Shown here one piece after another: positions 37,921 through 52,040 of a DNA stretch of 64,000 nt (within the stretch, counting starts at the first letter, position 1; each line of letters starts with the position of its first letter). The position numbers were made by a program, and so were the translations under genes. This stretch comes from Syngnathus acus (taxonomy: Eukaryota; Chordata; Actinopteri; Syngnathiformes; Syngnathidae). The notes beneath the pieces are model-generated. The model worked only from the letters and a program-made list of their open reading frames with translations, searched no databases and had not been told where the DNA came from. The stretch is from the NCBI RefSeq assembly GCF_901709675.1, contig NC_051102.1:4561412-4625411 (forward strand), given 5' to 3'.

Positions 37921-39007
37921 ATCCCCCAAGCCCCCCCTTCCCTCACTTGAGTGGCCAGACCGGTGAATGAATGGCTTTAAAAGAAGAAGATAAGAAATAT
38001 TTATTTCACGATATTGGCCATGTGGCTACTTCCTGTACTCATTTCCTCCCAAATCCGCTTTGTCATTTCCGCGCCTTGAATGAAGCATTTAGCATTTTCT
38101 AAGCCAGCGACATTGATGCCGCCGCCGTCTTTGTGAGTCAAAAGGATGAAGGAGACGTTTGAAATGTTTTGAGGCGTGTGAAGGTAGAACACCGCCCGTG
38201 AATACCCCCGCCATCGCAAACCCCCGAGGAGCCACTTTGTTCCTCAAAAAGTGACGCTAATGGAAGGAATTTTGAGTATAAACAAAGCATTTGAGCGACA
38301 ACAAATTCCGGATGGCGACGTCCAAATGCTCCTTGCAGCTCGCTAACAAGAAAAAGTGGTTCTCGCTGCTCTCGACAGCTTTCTTTGTGATTCCTAGCAT
38401 AACGTCTAAAGCAAAACTACTGTTTTTGTCATTTACTGTAATAGCACATTGCTTTCTGAAGCGTGCAAGCAAACGTTGCAATCCCTGCTTTCTGTGAACG
38501 CACCATCGGGGGACGTTACTTTTAATTTTGAGATGAAGGTGAAAAGCTTTCTGATTGGTCACTGCAGGAGGGTGGGAGGAGCTTTGTCAAATGGAAGGAA
38601 AAGGCTCTGCCTTTTGCAAAAGCTAAGAGGGAATTGGAAAAGACTTAACCATAATAGCAATGTCGCTTTTGTTTACTTTCATGAAAAGGACCTAAAAAGG
38701 AGGCTTGCTTTCCATTTCTAACATCGCCTCAGTAACTACAATCAACCACCATCAAAACGAGAAACTACTTGCTTGTTGTATGATTTGAGGCTACCTTTAA
38801 CTTAATTAGTATCGTGAAGGATGTTTCGCTATGGTAACCGCAATTAAAACATAAGATGAGTCAGTTCCGTTGCAAACTTTTATATTAAAATTCCTGGAGC
38901 ACTCAATTCTTAAACCAGACCATAATTATGTCGCTAAGTGCTTAAGTCATTCCTGTTAAGTTGGCAACGTTGCCCTCAATTTGTTTTGTTGAAGTTGTAA
39001 TGAGTGT

Positions 39008-39021
39008 GTTGCCATGGTAAC
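39008..39021. promoter_or_regulatory. RFX X-box-like site
   Basis: GTTGCCATGGTAAC is a perfect X-box match about 1.1 kb after the pip4p1 stop codon. It lies in one copy of a short duplicated segment; the other copy (around 38829) has only the half site ctATGGTAACC. Function is unknown. Confidence 0.5.
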
Positions 39022-40909
39022 TCCGCTCAAAACAACCGATGAGCCCGCGATGTCGCGACACATTTAGCTGTGATCATTTAAATCTGGCGACGCTAACCGC
39101 CCTGCAAATTCTCAAACGCTCGATGAACGTTTTGTTTTTCTGTATATAATCTTTGATTTTGCTGCTGTGAAAGGAAGTGATTAAGCCAATCACTTAGAGC
39201 GGAGGGATGCGGAAAAAGAACACTAAAAGTGTGATTGTTTTTACTTCTGTTACATATTTAATGATGGTTTTTTTTTTTTTTTTGATGAGCTACTAACCTG
39301 ATGAGCCTGCAACACGAACAAACACTTACATGCGCACGCTCACTTACACACACAACCCAGCACCTTACACTGCAACAGTTATTTATTTTTACACAGTCAA
39401 ATTTTGTGCTAAATTTTTGATGACCATGGTAGAGAAAAAAGCCTTAATGTTTTATTGTTTTTCCAATCATGTTTTTTTTTTTTTATCTGTTCTCAAATCA
39501 GTGCAGTAATTTGGATGGTGTTTTAATAAAGCAGTTAATTGTGTGCGGCCTGTCTGGGGACCAGTTTGTAATTAACGGACCATGTGAACCAGCAGGCTGC
39601 CAAATAAAGACATGTCAAATGCTACTGTGGCTGCTTTTTATTTTTTTATAAACACCATGCACACACACACACTGGCCATCAAAATTATTTTAACATACGT
39701 AATGCTACAATGTTAGCTCATAAGGCTATCCCTATGATATGCTGTGGCCCAAATAGTAATTTGAATCCTTTGGCGCATAATCATTGTCTTGTCTTACTTG
39801 AAAAATGATTTTATGCAAAAGATGCTAAAATAATTCTGTTGTTTGTTGTCTGCTGCAAAGTAGTTTGTGTTGGAAGTAAAATAATGCTATGAGCGTTAGC
39901 TTGAATGCTAATATTATGCTTTGCAAACCCACCGTTTGTCTGTTATGAAGAAAGTGTGTTATCTGTAAAAAAAACAAAAAAACTAAAAATGCTATGTAGC
40001 CTGTTAGCTCAAAAGGCTAATGTAATGCTACATCTGCATACTTACCCAAAAAAGAAACATTTTGAGGTTTCTAAAAAGGAAAGTCCTCTTTGTCCGGGCA
40101 CCTTTCGGAATCTGTGAGGATGTTTTTTTTCCTCTTGTTTTTTTTTTTTTTTTTTATCCTTCCAGGACACAAAAGAGATGAAATGTCTGGCTGCAGAAAA
40201 GCTTTAAGAGACCACACAAGTCCCCCGAGAGACACCTAAACCACCAGCAAGCCTTTGTAACCTTCTAAGGACGTCATCAAGTGTTTTTTTTTTATGGTAC
40301 ACACACACAAACACTTACACTTCATTGTGACTTGCTGCAGGTCTCTTTCTTTATTTTCCTTTTTATTGACTTAATTTTTCACTCGTTTCTCGACTTGGCC
40401 TGCGGGCGCCAGAGCTTCGTCTTTGTCATTTGTCTTCATGATGGAGACGAATGACTGTATCACACCCTCATGAATGCAAGATACATTATAGTCTATAATA
40501 GAATGAATATAATGTATACGGTGCTGTGACCAAGTTCGTGACTCAATTTATTCAAATCAATTTTCACCATTAAAATGTCATTCATCTGTTCCAGCCCCTG
40601 AAAAAAGTGGCTGATATTTAATAAAGAAAATTAGCAATTATTTGTATAGAAGACAAATTAAAAAAACAATGTAATAAAATTAGCTGGTCTTAAATAAAGC
40701 GTCTTAAAAGTGCTGCAACTAATAAATTTCAATAATCATTTGTTTTGCCAATTAACTGATAAAACTTTTAATTACCATCCACTTAAAAAAGAGGACATTA
40801 TTTCCAATTGGCAGTCCAGTAAAAGCACAGCAAATCAACTATAATTCAGTTGCTGGTTTAGCTAAAAAAAAAAAAAAGATCATCAGTGCGCTCTCGTCAA
40901 GGACTACAG

Positions 40910-41040
<131 letters not shown>

Positions 41041-43034
41041 TCTCAGTCTCTCTCACACTCACTCTGACTCTGTCACACACACGCACACACACTCACTAAA
41101 GCCTCCATCCCTCTTAGACGCTAACTCGATTTGACCCTGAAGACCCGTTGCAGTGTGACCCTCATCTTCTGCAATAACATCATCCTCTTCAACACACACG
41201 CACACACACAGGGCACAATGTGCTGTGTTCAAATGTAGAGGAAATGATAGACGACAAGATTGGGTAGAGGCTAAGATGCAAGGCTAAAGTGTGTGTGTGT
41301 GTGTGCAAGTGTGTGTGTACATGATAGGATTAAGATGAAGGGCAGGATGAGGATAAGAAGCGTAAGGCTAAGCGCCAGATTAAAGCGAGCGCTTGTCAGC
41401 CGTAAAACAAACAGTCCTTTTAGCGTCGGATCAAATCCAGACTTAGCGCACACACGGACAGTTTGTCACAGTCGCAGTAATACTGTCGACTGAGGGATAG
41501 ACGATGATGTCTCAGATATTATTTTGCCCACAAATCCCTTGTTTCCTGGTACAATATTAGGATTTTGACCTCTGCCAAGGAGGTCAAGAAAAAGATTACA
41601 ATTGGTTCCCAGGAAAACCTTCATGGACAGGATAAGGGACAAAAGAATTTGGATAAAGGTGCAAAACAATCCATTTGCTTTTTGAATAAGCGAGCGGTCG
41701 CGCAAATTACGCCCCCAAAAAATTGACTAATAGCTGAATCCGTGAATGCCGAATCGTGAATATGCATGAGGCCGCAGTAATACTAGCGATGATGTCACGT
41801 CTGTCAGCCAGACATCTCGAGATGCGTGTGTGTGTGCATCAAGGTGTGTTGGGTTTCAGACTTGGGGTTTTTTTTTTTTTTGCAAGTGACCCCTTTGCTG
41901 CTAAAAGTCAATTAGCCGCATCCATAATTGATGTGTGTCTGGCAGACTATTTGTGTTTACACTGGAATTGAAAGCCTCCGGTGTCAGCTTTTCCATCTCA
42001 AAGACTTTACGAATATAACGCGCGTGTGTGCGTGTGTGTGTGTACATGGTAATCATTTGGATTGTGTTTATTGCCACGGGCAGTTACTGTTTTGAAATTC
42101 CATTTAGTGTTTGATCTCTTCATTTGTTGCGCATAACTAAAACGACGCTTGTAAGATGACTTTTGTTCATTTTCCACAGCCTAGCCAGGTGTTGCCTTCA
42201 GGCGCAGTCTGAAATGATGCCTGTCAAGTCAATCATCAGATTATTCCTTGTTTTACAAATGTTATAAAGTCTGTTGATTTGAAAAACATATTTTGACGTG
42301 CTGGATATGGAGCTAAGACGAGCAAGCTCGCAGCTTCAATTGGCTCGTCCTGTTTGTTACGCAACCACCTAAATCGAGGCACCTTATTCAGTTTCTATGC
42401 TAAAGATAAGCTCTGCTAATGTTAGCCAAAATGCTTGAAAGATTATCCAATTTGCAATGTGAAAGAAAAAAGTGGTCCATTCTTCCATCCATCCAAGTTG
42501 CGTGTGACCTTGATGAAGAATTTGAAATCACGCTTTTCTTTTTTATTTCATTCAAGTGATGCCCTCAGGGACAGTGTGGAGGCTCCACTTTGACCTCCCT
42601 CACACAGCTGCCTTCCACGTCCATTGTTGCATTCGGGGTGAAATCACAGTTTTTCTCGGACCAAGTGTTCCCTTCAGAGATCCAAATTGCAGCACCGTCT
42701 GTCTCGTTGTGGGACGAGAAGAAGAAGGAGGGAGTTTTGGTGAGGTGGGGTGGGGGACTATGTGGGGGTGTTCCAGGAGGAGATTTTCAGATTATGCTGC
42801 ATCCATCCTTCAGTCTTGTCTCACTCGTGAAAGCGCACCACCACATCCTCATCCTCTTTGTCCTCTTCATCAAGGTAACTTTTTTTTTTTTTTTTAACTC
42901 AGACTACGCATCGCTGACCGTTCTCTGCGCTTGAATGTAATTGTATCGGAGGGGAGGCATCAACGTGGTCCCATCCAGCCAGAGATGTTCAAAATGAAAG
43001 TACATTTGCTACATCCTGCTGTTTCCTTCCTCAG

Positions 43035-44228
<1,194 letters not shown>

Positions 44229-44377
44229 CATGAGCGTCACAAAGTTGTCCAAAATTATTTTTGTAGATTTATCACTTTTTGCACTCCCACTAAGGAGACT
44301 GCATTAACAATGTGGCACGCTTAAATGTGTGTGTGTGGATGTGTGTGAGTGTGTGCTTGTGTATTTTGTTGTGCTAA

Positions 44378-44383
44378 AATAAA
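44378..44383 (+). terminator. etv3l poly(A) signal
   Basis: AATAAA about 150 bp after the last in-frame stop of the ETS gene, preceded by a TG-rich stretch. The following 400 bp to the lig1 promoter are AT-rich and empty. Confidence 0.55.
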
Positions 44384-44771
44384 TAAGTGATGTATTCCAA
44401 TGTTTTCTTTTGGTTTTGATTATATGGGGTTTTAATGTACCCACTGAAGACCTTGATTTGTTTTATTGACGTTGTGAAGCAGTCCCTTTTTTTTTTTTTT
44501 ATGAATTAATACAAAATAATTGAAGTTTAAGACAATGTTGAATGTTTAACAAAACTTCAACATTTACAAATGACCTTTGGTTTGGGTTATTTGAATCTTG
44601 TTTTTAATTATACTCACACAAAATATAAAATTAAAGAAACAATTAAAATAATGATATTTTCACCAGAATATTGACGATTATTTAAAAACAAAATGTTTTC
44701 CAACGTTCACGGATTTCCTGCCCCTCAGGCACCTCTTATTTCTCATAGGCGATCTTTGTCGGAAGAGGCGT

Positions 44772-44783
44772 TTTTGGCGCGAG
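44772..44783. promoter_or_regulatory. E2F-like site in the lig1 promoter
   Basis: TTTTGGCGCGAG fits the E2F consensus TTTSGCGC(S) and lies about 130 bp upstream of the lig1 ATG. LIG1 is an S-phase replication gene, so E2F control is plausible. Inferred from motif and position only. Confidence 0.55.
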
Positions 44784-44912
44784 TCTATTTGATTGCCATC
44801 TGCAGCGCGCTAATCTGAGTCCTCACTTGTGACTTATTTTTGAAGATTTTTTAAATAAAATAAATATTTGACTTGTTTATTCGACGCATATAGGAAGAGT
44901 TTTGTGGACAAC

Positions 44913-47900
44913 ATGCAGCGCAGTATCGCGTAAGTAGGGCTGCTGAAATGTTTGCTTTGAGTGCTGCTAGCTTGTTTATCTGGGGAGAGCAGTTGAGTTG
45001 CTCCTGGTTGCCTCACTTTTGGAATCACCAATAACTAGGCCACTTGAGTGAGATATAACGTGCCATTTTATCTAGCTGGAGGTAAATATATTGTGGTAAA
45101 TTCAACCTTTTGTGGAGTAGTAACATCAAGCTAGCTCCGCCTGTTGTTTAACTGTGACGTCACATAACGAACGCGGAAGCGCGGCGTCATGTGTATGTGA
45201 CAAACCTCATGTGGACTAGAGAGAGAGAGATCATTAAACGCAAATTATGTGTGTATTAGTTGCTGGAAATAAAAGACCATTCATACATACAAAATTGTTT
45301 TGACTTTTTTCTTCTAGATTTTTTTTCCAGCCCAAGGCAAAGGACAAGGATGTTCAGAAGAAAGCCAGAAACGAGCAAGTGAAAAAGTAAGACTTTGTAA
45401 TTGCTCCAACGTAAATCAGTCAAGTTTAGTACCGAAATTATAAGACCATTTAACTTTATTTAAAAACAACCACAGCCGCCTACATAGTGCTGCACATAAA
45501 GTAAAAACAACAAACATATCAATATAGACAGTTAAAACAATAAATGAAATATAATAATGCCGAGTTTCATGCCGAGTCGGAGGTTAAAGAATGGAAATGT
45601 GTTCTAAGATGAATTTTCAAGATTTACCCCCCCTAAAAAAAAGAAAATGTGCTTGGTATCCATCAGGCCTGTCAAAAGCCCACTCAAGGCCCAAAACGCG
45701 GTCCTCCAGGATGACTCGCCGGTCAAGAAGGTTGCCAAACGCAGCCGGCGAATTCTGGACAGCGATGATGATGATGATGATGATAAAGAAGAAGTGAACA
45801 CTGCCAAACAAGTCAAAGACCATCTCCTCAAGGCAGTGCCAACACCCATGTCTCCTCCGCCGGCCCCCGCCACGCCTGCCACACCCTCCACATCCCCGAG
45901 CACCCCCAACTCCACCTCGTCTTCTGGAGGCACCAACATGCGCAAGACGGGTAAGAAAAAGACAGAGCTGCTTAAAACAAAATAAAAATATCATTCTGTT
46001 AGCATGTTGGCACTGGAACAATTAAAATCTGACAGTTTAAATGGAAATCCTGGTGGCCAGTGATTTTGTTTAGGACATTAAAAAAAGCTTGTGCTTGTTA
46101 AGGTGGTGATGGGGATGATGATATCACTGAGAGTTTTCGCAAACGAAATACTCGAAAGAAATGCTGCTGGGCTTTTTTTTTTTTTGGCCTCCCGTCATTA
46201 AGGATGCCTCGCGTTCCGCATCACATAAAGCAGAATCGTTAAGGCGTCCTAAGTGGAGCGCGTTGTATTTTTAATGACACGCAGAAATTGTTTTATTCCC
46301 CCCTTCACCATTTGATGCCCGCCATGTGGCGCGCAGCATAATCATTATCGTCACGTTGTCGCCATTCAAGTAGGAATTGCTTTTCCTTAATGAGGCTTTA
46401 ATGTCAAAGACGAAATGAATCTATAGGAAGCTCTCGTTGGATATATTTTGTGTTGTATGAACAAAATTTATTTTGTTTAATGTTTTAATAATCTTTCTAT
46501 ATTGAATTACATAAAACATGTTTTTGGTTTGCATCCATCTTAGAGAGGTCATACAGATTTATTTATTATTATTTTTTTTTTATATAAAAAGTCTTCCATT
46601 TGTCTGTATGGCATCTACAGCCAGGAAGATGTTCCCCAAGAGGAAACTGGATGACAGCGACAGTCTAAAGGAGGACGAGGCTGCCAGCGAAAAGACTGAC
46701 GCTGTCGTGGAGAGGCAGCAGAACAAACGAGCTCGCGTGGACGGAGACGACGGTGACAACACGGGTGAGTTTTTGGCAACGGCTGTCACGGCGACAATGT
46801 GCAAGTATTTTCAATATCGCCACCTGCTGTCATTGTATATGCATTGCAAGTTTAAGTGGAGGCCACTTTGTTTAATGTCATTATCGGTTATAAAAAAAAA
46901 AAAAAAAAGTCAATGCAAAGGTCTCACAAGATCCTCTGAAGTCTAGTGCAATGCCCTCGCTCGCTCAACAACACGGCGCGGCCTCGCTTTGTGCGCAGAT
47001 GAGGTCGCCGAGGAAGAAAGAGATGAGGAGGCGGCGGTGGAGCAGGTGAGGACGCCGGACAAAGACGGAGAGACGGCAGAGGAGGTGGACAAAAAGCTCA
47101 ATAGAGAGGAGCAGAAGAAAGACGAGGTCACAAAAGAGGAAGCTGAGAAAGCGCCAGTCAGCAGCTTCTTTGGTCAGTCTGCACAAAAATGCCTTTCAGA
47201 TAACGTTGGCGTGTTGTATAACTACCACGCTTATTTTTAGCTCCCAGAAAGGCTGCGGCCAAGACCCCGAACAAGAGTGCAGAGAAGAAGGCGATGACGG
47301 CGACCGTGATGATTTCCTCCCCGGAGAAAGACGGCAAAGACGCCAAAAGGTGCGCAGACTGAAATTGACATCGAGCAGGAAGGTGAATTTTCCGACGTCA
47401 ATTGTTTTTCATGCCGACAGCGAGTCGACAGAAACGGACTACAACCCGTCCAGGCCCAACTACCACCCGTTGGAGCACGCCTGCTGGAAGGAGGGACAAA
47501 AGTTGGTCTTTTCCGCCACCATCCCCCTCCTGAACTCTGTAAATTGTGTGTGTTCTTAAATGCGCTCTGGTCTTCCCCCAGAGTGCCTTACCTGGCGGTG
47601 GCTCGCACCTTTGAGAAAATCGAGGAGGACTCTGGCAGGTGGGAGCGCCACCCGCTGACCGAAAGTATACGGATACATAAATATGCGCTAAATACTTCAC
47701 GTGAACCTTTTGGGTGACAACCCAGCAAAGAGGACGTTGACTATTTGGGTTAACTCGAGCTTTGCTAGCATGTGTTTTAAAATGGAGCGATTGAAATGTG
47801 TGGCCGTTGTAAAAAAAAAAAAAAAAAAAAGTGTCCATTGAAGAGGATTTGTAAGTGGGGGCTGCTGCCTTTCAACGCGTTTCAAAGCGCGTTCACAGAC

Positions 47901-50900
47901 AAGGACGTTTTGACCGCTTTCCACGCGGGACTTAAAACCGCCGCGGACGAGCAAATCCCGTTAGCCGCCTCGCCATCATTGAAGCCTCAAAGGTGTTTTG
48001 TTTTTTTCTTTTCCTCTTTTCTTCTACCCAGACTGAGGAACGTCGAGACTCTGGCCAACCTGTTCCGCTCGGTGCTTCTGCTGTCTCCAGGTAAGCGCCA
48101 GCTCTGTTGTGGCGCTGGCGACGGGCCTTTCCGCTACTCGCGCTGATGAATGTATGTTTGGATTTGTGTGCTTGTGTGTGGGCGAGATCGTCACACTGAA
48201 ATTCATCTGCACTGCACATTACATCATCCACAAGCGACAATTTACAGCTTCCATAGCAAGCAGGTGCATCCTAACTTTTCCCCTTTGTGTGTGTGTGTGT
48301 TTGTGTAGATGACTTGCTGTGCTGCGTGTACTTGTGTCTGAACCAGTTGGGCCCCGCCTACCTCGGCATGGAGCTTGGCATCGGGGAGACGGTGCTGATG
48401 AAAGCTGTTGCGCAAGCCACAGGTAAAACACACACACACACACACACTTTCAGTGTGCGTTATTGAGCCGGCCGGCACTTCTCTGCGGTTGCTAGGACGA
48501 CAACTTGACAAGATCAAAGCGGAGGCCCAGGAGCGCGGCGACCTTGGTCTGGTGGCCGAGAGCTCCCGAAGTAACCAGCGCACCATGTTCAGGCCGGCCA
48601 GCCTGACGGCCAGCGGCGTCTTCAAGAAGCTCAAGGAGATTGCAAGCATGAGCGGCAACTCGGTCAGATGCCACAGCTAGCTTAGCTTTACCCAACAAAT
48701 ACTACATGCTAGTAGACTTGACAGCTTTTCTTCTGTACGCATGGGTTACTTGCACTTGAGTCACGAGAGTGAGCATCTTTTGAAAATGTCACTTTTGAGC
48801 GGTCCGCGGAATGTCAGTTTCCCGTCCGTCGGCCACGAGGGCAGAAAAGAGTTTCTTTGAATGAGCAACGTTTGACATCAAGTCTCACGCGGCAACCAGT
48901 TTTCACTAGCTAAACGCAGCCTCTGGCAACAAGCGCCCTCATCTTTTCGGCCGAGTTTGTTCCTTTCCTTTGACCCGACTTCTTTGCTGAATCTCAAAGT
49001 CTCATCCCTCTGCTGCCGCAGGCCATGAATAAGAAGATCGACATTATCAAAGGACTCTTTGTAGCCTGCCGCTTCTCCGAGGCCCGCTACATCGTCAGGT
49101 AACGCCGGCGTCCCCGTTTGAGCCCGGCCCGATTTGCCGAATCCTGACCGGCCGCTATTGATTGATTGATTGACAGGTCGCTCGCCGGCAAGCTGCGGAT
49201 CGGACTGGCCGAGCAGAGCGTCCTGTCTGCGCTGAGTCAAGCCGTGTGCCTCACCACACCCCAGAAAGGTAAGTTTGCTTGCCCGTCTTTTGTTTGCTTT
49301 TTAAATAGTCGTCCGCTCTTGTGACTGATGTGCAGTCTCGACATCATGCGAATAGAAAGAAAACGGCTGTGTCCACTGTAGTGACTGACGTGTGCATCTT
49401 TCACATCGAGGCTGATGCATCAGGAAGAAACTGTTTTTTTTTTTTTTTTTTTTTACTTCCCGCTTTCCACTTTACCAGACATATTTAGCTTTTTTTCAAC
49501 TAAGCTTGTGTAAGAATTTCTCCATCAAAAAGTGTGATGTCAGAACGCCTTTTTGGAGAAGTCAATCATCCGGAGAGTCGTCCCCCTTATCGTCGGATGA
49601 AACACAAGTTCCATTTTCTTCTCGGCTGCCCCACTTCACTTCATGCACTTTTATTTTTGTCCTCTCTCTCTTGCAAATTGCACTACCCGTGCACCATTTA
49701 AATAATGCAACCTATGAGGTCGGATAGGGGCCATATTTTATTTATAGAACGCTCATTAAAGATGTTTAAATATCCTTTACAGGAGTCACTGAAGAATTTT
49801 AAAACATCCCATCTCTGCTTCCAAGTTCCCAAAACACTCAAACATGATGATTAGGAATCACCCACCCACCACCTTTTTTTTTTTTTAATTCGTTGCTGAC
49901 GTTCCTGACGGGTTTCATCTTCTCACCAGATGCTATCGCACACACACACACACACACACACACATAGAGCCAATTAACTTATTTTACGCCAAGTAAATTA
50001 GCATTCAGAGCTCATTCGCCAGCACTTTAATAAGAGCCAATTAGACCCCAGGCTCAGTTGGTAAATTTGCATTCATCTGCAGCCCGCGCCGGAAATGTTG
50101 AGCTTAATATTTGTTTATTTTCCATCTGAAATTTTATCTCATCAGACAGGTTACCGTGCGAGCGCCGCATCCCCCTCGTGATGCAATATGCTCTGGAGTG
50201 GTCTTATTGCAGCTGGCGCTCTTCCACCCCCGTCCCACTAGGCGTGCTGTTGCACCTAGAATATGCTGAACAACGTTTGAATGAAACAAGCTAAAAAATA
50301 CACTTGGCCAGTGTATAATTCTTTTTTTAGTTATTGTCCACTATAGTGACTGATCTTATTTTAATGACTTGTGACTCATTGGTGTCCCAAGACTTTTGCC
50401 CGTTTCTCGTACATGCCTGCTTATATCATCTTTGTGATGCTGCGAGGTGGCCTGTGACATCCCAAATAGACCCTGCAGTTTTTTGTAAACACAACCAGGG
50501 GTTCATCATAAAATGGCTGCCGTTGCACGTGATACGATCAGCCACCTCATAATGAGCCTGTTTGCTCAGAAAATGGACGCCAGGCGATGTGTTTTGTTCC
50601 AGGCACGTCCCCAGCCGTGATGGACGTCGGCAAAGGGATGACCACGGAGAGCAGGCGGGCTTGGATCGAAGAGAAGTCTCTCATTCTCAAGCAGACTTAC
50701 TGGTAAAGACAGCTGCTAATGTTTGTGGTTCTTGAGAATGTAAAGTTAAAAAATTCATTTTTTTTTAATTGACAAACATGTTTTTTTGTCTTGAATAAAA
50801 GGAGCCCAATATCTTTAAAAAAAAAAAAGGATCAGTAGTCTCTAAAGTGTGAAACAACAGCTAGTTTAACACACTGATAGTTTATGGCGTGTTCTTCAGC

Positions 50901-51990
50901 CTCCTAATCAAGATGCACCTTTTTCTTCTTCTTCTCCCCCGCGTACAGCGAGATGCCCAACTACGACATCCTTCTCCCCGTCCTCCTTCGAGAAGGCATC
51001 GACCAGCTTCCCAATCACTGCAAGCTCACCCCAGGTAAGCCACCAATCTGGAGGCTGCCCAGAGTGTTCATTGATCGGTTTGCTGGAGGCCAGTTGATAA
51101 TGATAAACAATTATTCCTGATTACGCAATCCGATAAGTAAAAGGACCTGTAAGTGCTACCTATTGATCGTGTGAAGCAGCCATTTTAGGGTCATTTTGGG
51201 GTCATTCAAAGTGAGTGGACGACCCCAAAAAAAACGTGCTCAAAAACTACCATTTTCTCTTAAAGAGGCCATTTGAATGTTACTTTGCTCATTTCCATGA
51301 GTCCTTCAAAGATGAATTTTTGCTGAGTTTTTGTCCTTCTTTTTTACCCCCTTCTCTCCTGCCGTGGCAGGCGTACCCCTGAGGCCAATGCTGGCACACC
51401 CCACTAAGGGAGTCGGGGAGGTGATGAAACGCTTCGACGAGGCCGCATTCACCTGCGAGTACAAATACGATGGCGAGCGTGCACAGGTGAGTTACGTTTG
51501 TGTGGTTGGCAAGTGTTGGACATCCACACACATACACACTCGTTTCTGTGTTCACCGGAGTGGGGTGTTCCTCTCCCCAATGCGCGCACCTATTCTTTTA
51601 AGATAAACATTAGCGCTGCCATTCCCTTGGGCCTGCTGGCAGAGAAAGCGCCAAGCTTCTAAAGGCGGGATGATGATGAAGAGGAGGATTTTTTTTCCAG
51701 GGGATGCGTGTGTGCGCGCGCCTGTGTGTGTGTGTCAAAGGAAGAAAGAGGTGAGAGAGACGCATAAGAGGGAAAGAAGCAAACATGCAAGACACAGCAG
51801 GAGGTGTCCGCATCGTGAGACGCAGATTGTAATGCAAAACCAATCCAGCTTGCGGCGTTCATTCCGGACGGTCACGCCTATCGAGAGCTTTTCAACCTGG
51901 CTCTGTCCAAAGAACAAGGCGGCTCAGTGTCTTCTGCACTACACGCAGCGGCCAGCAGGAGGACTCACGATACACCGCATTCCGTCACTT

Positions 51991-52040
<50 letters not shown>

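Noticed and set aside
38257-38562. 101-codon minus-strand ORF in the pip4p1 3' region
   Set aside because: No similarity recognised, lies within a probable 3' UTR, and no promoter or splice sites support it.
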